In this document: positions 1 to 7,179 of the stretch, piece after piece | How the letters are laid out: each line of letters begins with the position of its first letter | Numbering within the stretch: the stretch's first letter is position 1 | NCBI RefSeq assembly: GCF_016283395.1 | Contig: NZ_JAEEMU010000034.1 | Coordinates: 62,001 to 126,000, forward strand | Direction of reading: 5' to 3' | Source of the DNA: Ruminococcus sp. | Lineage (GTDB): Bacteria; Bacillota_A; Clostridia; Oscillospirales; Ruminococcaceae | Length of the DNA: 64,000 nt | The notes under the pieces: model-generated | The model's database searches: none | What the model saw: only the letters and a program-made list of their open reading frames with translations | Told to the model about the DNA's origin: nothing | Program-made: the position numbers and the translations under genes

Positions 1-1
1 T

Positions 2-979
2 ATTTACGGTGTCATCGTAAAGACAAAAGAGGGTACTGATTATGGTATGCGAGCTCTTGAAAATATCTGGCGAAACGGACAGATAGCATGGGGTACAGGC
101 ATAAAGGAGAAAGAGCCTCACGGCAATACTTTGTCATCGGAACACTACAAGACATCTCAGGGACAGACTGTCACTGATGTAACATTCATCACTCTTGACG
201 GCTACAGCACTCTTTCGGGACAGAATGGATATCTTCCCATAAAGTTCGCCGACAGCCTTACAGTCGAGAGCGGCAAGTCGGGCAAAGGCTCTGTTACATT
301 TGACAACTCTGCCTTTCCTGCTGATTACAAGATAAAGGGCGAGGTGGCTGACGGTTTTACAGTATCGGAAAATACAGTAAGCTACAATAACGCTCAGCCG
401 GGTAAATATACGCTTACTGTTTCCGATGAAAACGGCAAATATTCCGACGTAAGAGGAAGCTTCACACTTACAACTGACGCTATCCCTGTTAAGTATTCCG
501 ACGGCAAGCTTGTGGCTGCAGACGGTGCTTCTCTGACAGACGCAGCAAACTACCTTAAAAATATCACATCTGTAACAGTTGGCGAAAAGAAGTATGCTAC
601 AGGCAGACGAGGTGTAACTGTCATTGACTCTCAGACAGGTGAGATCAAGCTTGACGCTAAGTCGGGCGAGGAAAATGTTTTCGACGGCTCAGGCAAGTAC
701 AAACTCACTGTTGAAGCAACAGGATATGAGAAGAATTATGAATTTGATATAAATGATCAGGCATCAGTAACAGCAACTACTACATCTACTACAACATCAA
801 CAAATACAGCTTCAACATCCAAGACAACAGCAAAGGCAACAACTACTACAGCTAAAAAGACAACAACTGCTTCAAAGACAGACAGCCCTAAAACAGGAGT
901 AAGCGGCGCAGCACTGCCCGTTACATTCCTTGCGATTGCAGGAGCATCTGCATTCGTATTCAGAAAGAAGAAATCTTGA
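2..979 (+). CDS. C-terminal part of a sortase-anchored surface protein (5' end outside window)
   Basis: The reading frame is open to the left window edge, so the ATG at 47 is internal. The protein is extracellular. After about 230 residues of beta-rich sequence there is a Thr/Ser/Lys-rich wall-spanning linker (about 245-285), then the pentapeptide SPKTG, a hydrophobic stretch and a basic FRKKKS tail. That is a typical cell-wall sorting signal in which Ser replaces the Leu of LPXTG. The first visible residues (YGMRALENIWR, a conserved-looking W, then EHYKTSQGQTV) resemble the Tp47-like domains of clostridial surface proteins, but this family match is from memory and weak. The next gene is a membrane flavoprotein 70 bp downstream, so a joint envelope role is possible. 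Function is unknown. Confidence 0.75.
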   Translation: MYGVIVKTKEGTDYGMRALENIWRNGQIAWGTGIKEKEPHGNTLSSEHYKTSQGQTVTDVTFITLDGYSTLSGQNGYLPIKFADSLTVESGKSGKGSVTFDNSAFPADYKIKGEVADGFTVSENTVSYNNAQPGKYTLTVSDENGKYSDVRGSFTLTTDAIPVKYSDGKLVAADGASLTDAANYLKNITSVTVGEKKYATGRRGVTVIDSQTGEIKLDAKSGEENVFDGSGKYKLTVEATGYEKNYEFDINDQASVTATTTSTTTSTNTASTSKTTAKATTTTAKKTTTASKTDSPKTGVSGAALPVTFLAIAGASAFVFRKKKS

Positions 980-991
980 TTAACTCTCCAT

Positions 992-1030
992 GATACAATG
1001 ACCTCTGCGGCTCATGCTGCGGAGGTCAAA
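992..1030 (+). other. Intergenic hairpin between surface protein and flavoprotein genes
   Basis: A near-perfect stem (gacctctgc pairing with gctgcggaggtc across a catg loop) lies between the two genes. It has no U-tract after it, so it is not a classical terminator. It may process or attenuate a common transcript. Confidence 0.4.
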
Positions 1031-1051
1031 TACTGTAAAGAGGTAAATAAT

Positions 1052-2392
1052 ATGTTATTTTTGATCGCACTTTTCATAGCGGTTATTACCGCATTCTGTC
1101 TTGACAAGCCGCTGAAAAAATGTCCTGCGGCATTTTATGTGACAGCAGCTGTGCTGACCGTGACATCTGTAGTTATTACTCAGTCAGACATAAATATATC
1201 GAGCAGATTTGTCAGAGATTATGTTCTCGGGATATTCTCACGCGGAGCTATGGGCACTGCATTCTGGGCAGTCGTCATGTGGGCAGGAGCACTGCCAAAC
1301 GGTTCAGCTCCCATAAAGAAGCTCATGCCCATACGCGGTGAGCTTTCCATAACAGCGGCTATACTTACTTTCTCGCACATCATCACCTATGGTCTGACAT
1401 ACATCTCAAACCTTATCAAGGGCAGAACAGGCTCGGATTTCGTTATTACAAGCATCGTATGTATCGTAATGGTATTGATTATGACACCGCTGACGGTAAT
1501 GTCAGTGAAGAAGATACGCAAAAAGATGAATGCTAAAACGTGGAAGAAGATACAGCGTTTTGCGTATGTTTTCTACGGCCTTATCTATATCCATATCCTT
1601 GTACTGTTTATACCAAAGGCTCAGAAGGGAAGAGATGGCTATTTTCTCAGCGTACTTGTGTACAGCGCAGTTTTCATCGGCTATGCTGTAATGCGTATCA
1701 GGAAGTATTACATTGCAAATAAAAAGCCAGATAAAAAGCTTGTCCCAAACGCAGTATGTGCCTGCGCTTTTGCCCTGTCGTTTGCACTTGTGGGAGCTAT
1801 TTCATACGGTATGGGAACTAAGTCTGCAAAGCCGTCGGCTGATGTAAGTGAAAATGCGGCGACCTTTACATTTGCCCCTGCCACAACAGTCGTTACGGAA
1901 GAAGCTGTGACTACTGCAAGCGACAGCAAAAAGACTTCCGAAACCACAGTGGGCACAACATCAAAAACTACAGTCACAGAGCCTGCAACCTCAAATAAAA
2001 AGGACGAAAAGACTCCCTCAGATGAGGAAGAAAAGCATGAGGAACAGGAGCATAATGACGAGCCCGAACAGGAGCAGCATGAGGAAGAAACTCCTGCAAC
2101 AGAGCCGCAGGTCACATATAAATACAGGAACGGTGAATACGAGGGAGAAGCAGAAGGCTATGCAGGAAAGGTACACGTAAAGCTGAGCATTGAAAATGAC
2201 GCGATTACAAGTATTTCCGCATGGGCTGACGATGACGATCCCGAGTATTTCGGTGACGCTATGAATAAGGTCATTCCGCAGATAGGAGCAAAGGTAAGCG
2301 CAGACGGAATTGATGCCTGCTCGGGAGCAACATACAGTTCAAACGGTATCATCGACGCGGCTCGAAAGGCATTGGAAAAGGCGATGAACTGA
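1052..2392 (+). CDS. Membrane flavoprotein: ferric-reductase-like transmembrane domain plus FMN-binding domain
   Basis: The start is placed at the ATG at 1052, behind aaagaggt; an upstream in-frame ATG at 998 lies inside the hairpin. The product has 446 residues. About six hydrophobic helices fill residues 1-225, with helix histidines in SHIITY and YIHIL that could ligate haem, as in ferric-reductase-like (YedZ/MsrQ-type) domains. One more helix follows, then a long Thr/Glu/Lys-rich extracellular linker, and a C-terminal FMN-binding domain (PF04205 type). Its SGATYSS motif is where ApbE covalently attaches FMN through the threonine in this family. The likely role is moving electrons across the membrane to an outer flavin, as in flavin-based extracellular electron transfer. 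The final acceptor is unknown. No ApbE gene is seen in the window. Confidence 0.8.
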   Translation: MLFLIALFIAVITAFCLDKPLKKCPAAFYVTAAVLTVTSVVITQSDINISSRFVRDYVLGIFSRGAMGTAFWAVVMWAGALPNGSAPIKKLMPIRGELSITAAILTFSHIITYGLTYISNLIKGRTGSDFVITSIVCIVMVLIMTPLTVMSVKKIRKKMNAKTWKKIQRFAYVFYGLIYIHILVLFIPKAQKGRDGYFLSVLVYSAVFIGYAVMRIRKYYIANKKPDKKLVPNAVCACAFALSFALVGAISYGMGTKSAKPSADVSENAATFTFAPATTVVTEEAVTTASDSKKTSETTVGTTSKTTVTEPATSNKKDEKTPSDEEEKHEEQEHNDEPEQEQHEEETPATEPQVTYKYRNGEYEGEAEGYAGKVHVKLSIENDAITSISAWADDDDPEYFGDAMNKVIPQIGAKVSADGIDACSGATYSSNGIIDAARKALEKAMN

Positions 2393-2453
2393 CATAAAAT
2401 GAGAAATACGGCTGTTTCATGATATAAGCTTATTTGCGTTAAAAAAAGAAAGT

Positions 2454-2486
2454 CTTATCCCCGTATCACAGGGATAAGGTTTTTTT
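2454..2486 (+). terminator. Rho-independent terminator after flavoprotein gene
   Basis: The stem cttatccc/gggataag has a gtatcaca loop and is followed by gttttttt. Confidence 0.9.
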
Positions 2487-2632
2487 ATGAAATATACTCA
2501 CAGCCATTCTTCAATCTCGCTTTTCAGAGCAGTTCGGCTCGTCACCACAAGAGGCAGTTCCTTAAGGTCAAATCGGCAGGGCGTGAAAAAGGGCATATAT
2601 TTAAGCTATATAAAGGCATTTGACATAAAAAG

Positions 2633-2661
2633 TTGATTTTTTGTTTGTTATGGGTTATAAT
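2633..2661 (+). promoter_or_regulatory. Sigma-A type promoter upstream of PIG-L gene
   Basis: TTGATT at 2633-2638 is separated by 17 bp from TATAAT at 2656-2661. It sits about 265 bp before the gene at 2926. The transcript would carry two hairpins: a dyad at about 2681-2704 (ggtatctc/gagatatc) and agcccgaa/ttcgggct at 2841-2858. This leaves a long structured leader or a small RNA. Apart from a 32-codon minus-strand reading frame at 2498-2596 without a ribosome site, nothing else is seen between 2487 and 2925. Confidence 0.6.
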
Positions 2662-2840
2662 GGTAGTGATATAAATACATGGTATCTCACATGACGAGAT
2701 ATCATATCGCAGCATAACAGTACAGGTTTCAGCTTGATTTTAATTATCTCATCTGCGCATTTACGTTTGAGCAAGGTGAGGGATAAATAGTAAATTTAAG
2801 ATAAAGTCTTTTGCTATAAAAATTATGATACAGCAGTATG

Positions 2841-2858
2841 AGCCCGAACATTCGGGCT
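2841..2858 (+). terminator. Hairpin in leader of PIG-L gene (possible attenuator)
   Basis: A perfect 8-bp stem with a 2-nt loop is followed by atttgactgtttt, a weak U-tract. It could end a small RNA starting near 2668 or attenuate the downstream operon. Confidence 0.4.
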
Positions 2859-2925
2859 ATTTGACTGTTTTAGTGCCTTTGCTGTTATATGGAACAACAA
2901 TAAAACGATCAATGGGAATAATAAA

Positions 2926-3645
2926 ATGAAAGAAAAAAACAATTCAAAACTAAAATGCTGGATATTTCTGATAGTATGCTTCTGCATATTTTCAGGTATC
3001 AGCGGTGCAATAAGAATAAAAAGAGAAAGGAGTATCCCTGCACCATTAAGTCAGGAGCAGCTTGATGATATTGATATCAGCAATGCGTCAAAGCTTATGA
3101 TAGTTGCTCATCCTGATGACGAAACTATATGGGGCGGAGCTCATTTGCTTGACGGCGGCTACCTTGTGGTATGTATCACTAATGGCTATAATACCGAACG
3201 TGCTGACGAGTTTCGCAGAGCTGTTGAGCAGTCTGGAAATACTCCTCTGATACTCAGCTATCCCGACAAGGTCTTTTTCATGCGTGATGACTGGTCTGAC
3301 GCTAAAAAAGGCATAGAGTCCGATATAAGCCGTATTATGTCAGCAAAGCACTGGGATATTGCTGTTACGCATAACCCCAAGGGGGAGTATGGTCATATCC
3401 ACCATAAGATGACTAATGAACTTACAGTTCAGGCGTTCAATGAGACTTGCGGTGCAGATAAGCTGTATTTCTTCGGAGATTACTACAAAGCTTCCGATAT
3501 CGAAAAGGCAGGCGTTTCTGTTATACCTGATGAGGTTATGCAGAAAAAGCTGAAGCTCTGCGACATCTATTCCTCTCAGGAGCGCACAATGGAAAAGCTT
3601 TCTCATATGTTTCCTTTTGAGAACTGGAAGGAGTACAGCAAATGA
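2926..3645 (+). CDS. PIG-L/LmbE family deacetylase, membrane anchored
   Basis: The protein has 239 residues. An N-terminal hydrophobic segment (about 10-27) acts as a signal anchor. It is followed by the family hallmark AHPDDE (about residue 63), with the two Asp and His expected to bind zinc, and by the distal GEYGHIHH motif that supplies the other metal His. This family removes N-acetyl groups from GlcNAc-containing glycans or glycolipids. The stop codon overlaps the start of the YfhO-like gene by 4 bp, so the two are translationally coupled. The pair probably works on a cell-envelope glycan or glycolipid at the membrane surface. The exact substrate cannot be read from sequence. Confidence 0.85.
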   Translation: MKEKNNSKLKCWIFLIVCFCIFSGISGAIRIKRERSIPAPLSQEQLDDIDISNASKLMIVAHPDDETIWGGAHLLDGGYLVVCITNGYNTERADEFRRAVEQSGNTPLILSYPDKVFFMRDDWSDAKKGIESDISRIMSAKHWDIAVTHNPKGEYGHIHHKMTNELTVQAFNETCGADKLYFFGDYYKASDIEKAGVSVIPDEVMQKKLKLCDIYSSQERTMEKLSHMFPFENWKEYSK

Positions 3646-6185
3646 AAAATACTACAGACAAGCTGAATTTTCGCAGCGATATTATAGCTGTTGTATCCTT
3701 CATGCTTATGACTATGCTGATAATCCCTGCATTCCTGTCGCCTGACATGGTCTATGGTTCGCAGACCGACTGGGCATCGCAGCATTATGCTATCCCCGAA
3801 TATTTCCGTACACTTTTTTACGATACGGGGCAGCTCATACCTTCGTATGCACCTAATATCGGCGGAGGAGAGAGTATATTCTCGCTTTCGTATTACGGCT
3901 TTCTTTCGCCTATAATACTTCCTTCGTATCTGCTTCCCTTTGTACCTATGGGAATATATATAATGCTGGCTTCGCTTATAGCTGCACTTGTTTCCGAGTG
4001 TGAACTGTATCTGCTTCTGCGCAGACGCTATACACCGTCAATAAGCCTGCTCACGACTACATTTTTCGTATTGTCAGTGCCGCTCATACTCAATACTCAC
4101 AGACAGATAGTGTTCACGTCATATATGCCGTTCATGCTTATGACGCTGCATGGAGCTGAAAGGTTCTTCCACAGCGGCAAAAAGTCGATGCTGGCAGCAG
4201 GAATGTTCCTGACGGCAATGTGCAATTACTATTTTATCCCTGCGGAGGCAGCAGCTGTTATTGCGTACGGTGTATGGCTCATACTTGAGAAAAACGGTAG
4301 TATCAGCTTCAAAAAGCTCATACCCTATTCGCTTTGTATAGCAGCAGGACTGCTCGCATCAGCAGTGTTGACTCTCCCCACTGCATATCTTCTTGCTCAG
4401 AACAGAGATGCTTCGGCAAATGCAGTATCACTAAAGGAACTCCTGCCAACATTAAGATTTGACAAGCTTACGTATTACAATTCGGCAATGGGACTGTCAG
4501 GCTTCGGTGTGCTTGCAGGATTATACTATCTTTTCAAGGGGAAAAAGCACCAGCGTTTTGCTGCGATACTGATACTTTCGTTCCCTATATTCCCTGTAAC
4601 ACTGTATCTGCTCAATGGTACGCTCTATACCGATCCGAAGGTGCTGTTTCCGTTCCTGCCTATGGCTCTTACGCTGACAGCTGATATGCTGAATGGGCTT
4701 TCAGAGTTCAAAAGCAAAAAGTTTCTGGTATTTTTCGTACTGTTTTCGGTACTATCCTTTTTCATAAGCGGAATGAGCCCTATGCTGGGGGCATATCTGG
4801 CAGACGCAGTTGTGGTTGCAGTTGCTTTGTATATCTATATCCGAACTCATAAAAGCATATTTGTTGTACTGACCTTTGCTGTACCTATGGTAGTATGTCT
4901 GTTCGCAAACAACTACGACCAGCTTGCTTCAAGAGAAGGCTATGATACAGCAAATTCAAAGGAAGTATACAAAATGTTATCTGAAATGCCCGACGATGAT
5001 ATCTACCGCACGGCAGTAGATACAAGAAGACTTTACACAGTGAATAAAGTATATTCTCCGCGGCATTACAGCGATACCATTTATTCCTCGCTCCATTCGC
5101 ACTATTACAACAGTTTCTACTTCAACGAGATGTATAACGAGAATGAATACCGTAATTCCGCACTGACTGTACGTTCAAAGAACATATTCTTCAATTCATT
5201 TATGGGCGACCGTTATTACATAACAAATCAGCCTGTTTCAAATTACGGCTTGGAGCTTATAAAGAATGACGGAGAATATTACCTTTACGAGAATAAGAAT
5301 GCTTTCCCTATGGCATACATCCGCAGAGATGTAATGAGCGAAAGACAGTATGATACACTGAAATATCCCGATAAAATTATTGCGCTTATGAATTATACTA
5401 TAGTGCCGCAGGATATGCCTGATGTGAAGCTTGACACTGAGCTTGAAGCTGTTGATATGAGCGACATTTTCAACAGTGCAGTTTCGGAAGAGCGGAACGG
5501 CGAAAAGGTCATAAGCACTGATGACGGTATAGCTGAATTCAGCTATAAGCTGCCCGAGAAAGCTTGCGGAAAGATACTTATGCTGCGCTTTCATGTTGCC
5601 GATCCCATAGAAAAGGGCAAGATGAGCTGGGAGAACAAGGGCGATGTAAGAATAAATATAAACGGCATTAAAAATACCCTTTGCAATCCTGAATGGAAAT
5701 ACAAAAACGGCAATAACTTTTTTGAGTATGTCATATCGGATATGAGCGACAAGCTCGATATCATTATCACAGGAGGAGATGTGCGCATTTCTGATATCGA
5801 AGCTTATGCTCTCGATGCGGATAAGCTGACGGCAGCTTCTTCGGAGCTTATACCTTTCAAGGCAGATATGTCCGCAACTCACGGCGATGTTATAGCTGGA
5901 AATATTTCCGCCGACTATGACGGCATCGCTGCAACAAGTCTGGTCATGAACGAAGGCTTCAGCGTTACTGTAGACGGGAAAGAGGTAAAGCCTGTCAGGG
6001 TAAATACTGCGTTTCTCGGATTCCCTGTAAAAAGCTCCTCACATAAGGTAGAGATACGTTTTAAAGCACCTCTCCTTGCAATCGGAAAAGCAGTTTCTGT
6101 ATTTGGCATTATCATGCTTTTAATGTGTTTAGGTCTGGACATTGCAGGCGGCAGGAAAAAAGCTGATATCAGCCATAAAACATGA
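3642..6185 (+). CDS. YfhO-family large membrane protein (GT-C-like fold)
   Basis: The protein has 847 residues. It starts in the ATGA overlap with the deacetylase gene. About 12 transmembrane helices occupy residues 15-420 and one lies near the C terminus (about 815-835), with a large outside domain between them. The first loop after helix 1 has the TDWASQH and IGGGES patterns typical of YfhO-like proteins, which are related to GT-C glycosyltransferases using lipid-linked sugar donors. The known B. subtilis YfhO helps glycosylate lipoteichoic acid. Here it likely adds a sugar to an envelope polymer whose sugars the coupled deacetylase modifies (inference). Confidence 0.8.
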   Translation: MKNTTDKLNFRSDIIAVVSFMLMTMLIIPAFLSPDMVYGSQTDWASQHYAIPEYFRTLFYDTGQLIPSYAPNIGGGESIFSLSYYGFLSPIILPSYLLPFVPMGIYIMLASLIAALVSECELYLLLRRRYTPSISLLTTTFFVLSVPLILNTHRQIVFTSYMPFMLMTLHGAERFFHSGKKSMLAAGMFLTAMCNYYFIPAEAAAVIAYGVWLILEKNGSISFKKLIPYSLCIAAGLLASAVLTLPTAYLLAQNRDASANAVSLKELLPTLRFDKLTYYNSAMGLSGFGVLAGLYYLFKGKKHQRFAAILILSFPIFPVTLYLLNGTLYTDPKVLFPFLPMALTLTADMLNGLSEFKSKKFLVFFVLFSVLSFFISGMSPMLGAYLADAVVVAVALYIYIRTHKSIFVVLTFAVPMVVCLFANNYDQLASREGYDTANSKEVYKMLSEMPDDDIYRTAVDTRRLYTVNKVYSPRHYSDTIYSSLHSHYYNSFYFNEMYNENEYRNSALTVRSKNIFFNSFMGDRYYITNQPVSNYGLELIKNDGEYYLYENKNAFPMAYIRRDVMSERQYDTLKYPDKIIALMNYTIVPQDMPDVKLDTELEAVDMSDIFNSAVSEERNGEKVISTDDGIAEFSYKLPEKACGKILMLRFHVADPIEKGKMSWENKGDVRININGIKNTLCNPEWKYKNGNNFFEYVISDMSDKLDIIITGGDVRISDIEAYALDADKLTAASSELIPFKADMSATHGDVIAGNISADYDGIAATSLVMNEGFSVTVDGKEVKPVRVNTAFLGFPVKSSSHKVEIRFKAPLLAIGKAVSVFGIIMLLMCLGLDIAGGRKKADISHKT

Positions 6186-6209
6186 TAAAAGCAATGAACT
6201 TAAAAGCTT

Positions 6210-6237
6210 AAAATTCCCCGCAGCTGCGGGGAATTTT
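6210..6237 (+). terminator. Terminator after YfhO gene
   Basis: This is a perfect 28-bp palindrome with a GC-rich centre and A/T flanks (aaaattcccc to ggggaatttt). It could end transcription from either side. Confidence 0.85.
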
Positions 6238-6342
6238 CATATGTTATCAATTGTTAAAAAATAAATATTTGTATATACTAACTTATTGCTGCAAACTATA
6301 ATACTTGTTAATATCCAAACTGACGAAATACTAAAAAAGCAC

Positions 6343-6371
6343 TTGACATATCAGTAAATATGTGCTAACAT
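6343..6371 (+). promoter_or_regulatory. Promoter of the ABC/FtsX exporter operon
   Basis: TTGACA at 6343-6348, a 17-bp spacer, and TAACAT at 6366-6371. Confidence 0.75.
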
Positions 6372-6390
6372 ATGAATAGACATTCATATG
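6369..6390. promoter_or_regulatory. Palindromic operator overlapping the exporter -10 box
   Basis: The perfect 9-bp arms catatgaat and attcatatg are separated by 4 bp and cover the end of the -10 box and the start site. Size and layout suit a TetR-type repressor dimer. No such regulator gene is adjacent. Confidence 0.65.
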
Positions 6391-6450
6391 TTCATCTGAA
6401 CCGATTGCTGAAATGAATGGCTGACATCAATGATACAGGGGGAAAACACT

Positions 6451-7167
6451 ATGAGTGAAAAGGACAAAAAATTTCTTTCGGTCAGCGGACTGAAAAAGAG
6501 CTTCGGCAGCGGCGAAACCAAACAGGAAGTCCTAAAGGGACTTGACTTTACGGTAGGTAAAGGTGAGTTTTGCGTACTCCTCGGACCTTCGGGCTCAGGC
6601 AAGTCAACTCTGCTCAATATACTGGGCGGCATAGACAGTGCAGACGATGGAGAGATATCAATAAACGGTGATAAGCTGGAGGAAATGGACGAGAAAAGTC
6701 TTACACGCTACAGACGCAAGCACCTTGGCTATGTGTTCCAGATGTACAATCTTATCCCTAACCTTAATGTAAAGGAAAATATTGAAACAGGCGCTTACTT
6801 GTCGGATAAGCCGCTGGATATTGACGAATTGCTTAAAATACTCGGACTTTACGAGCATCGCCACAAGCTGCCGAACCAGCTTTCGGGCGGTCAGCAGCAG
6901 AGAGTGTCCATAGGTCGTGCTATCGTGAAAAATCCTGATATACTTCTCTGCGATGAGCCTACGGGAGCTCTTGACTACAAGACCTCAAAGGAGATATTGC
7001 AGCTAATCGAGGAAGTTAATCAGAAGTACGGAAATACCATTATCATGGTCACTCACAACGAAGCTATAAAACAAATGGCAGACCATGTTATAAAGCTCCG
7101 CGACGGAAAGATAAGACACGATAATATCAACAGTGAAAAGCTCACCGCTGCTGAGATAGATTGGTAA
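6451..7167 (+). CDS. ABC transporter ATP-binding protein (MacB/LolD/BceA-like)
   Basis: The start is at ATG 6451 behind agggggaaa; an upstream in-frame ATG (6430) lacks a ribosome site. The protein has 238 residues. It shows Walker A GPSGSGKST, Q-loop FQMYNLIP, signature LSGGQQQR, Walker B ILLCDEPTGALD and switch VTHN. These are typical of the ATPases that pair with FtsX-like permeases. The permease gene follows after 12 bp. The complex probably exports or extracts a hydrophobic or peptide compound using mechanical force through the membrane. Expression is likely under the palindrome at 6369. Confidence 0.92.
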   Translation: MSEKDKKFLSVSGLKKSFGSGETKQEVLKGLDFTVGKGEFCVLLGPSGSGKSTLLNILGGIDSADDGEISINGDKLEEMDEKSLTRYRRKHLGYVFQMYNLIPNLNVKENIETGAYLSDKPLDIDELLKILGLYEHRHKLPNQLSGGQQQRVSIGRAIVKNPDILLCDEPTGALDYKTSKEILQLIEEVNQKYGNTIIMVTHNEAIKQMADHVIKLRDGKIRHDNINSEKLTAAEIDW

Positions 7168-7179
7168 GGGGGCGCGGAC

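Noticed and set aside
2498..2596. 32-codon minus-strand frame after the flavoprotein terminator
   Set aside because: No ribosome site, no recognised family and no conserved context; kept only as a possible gene remnant.
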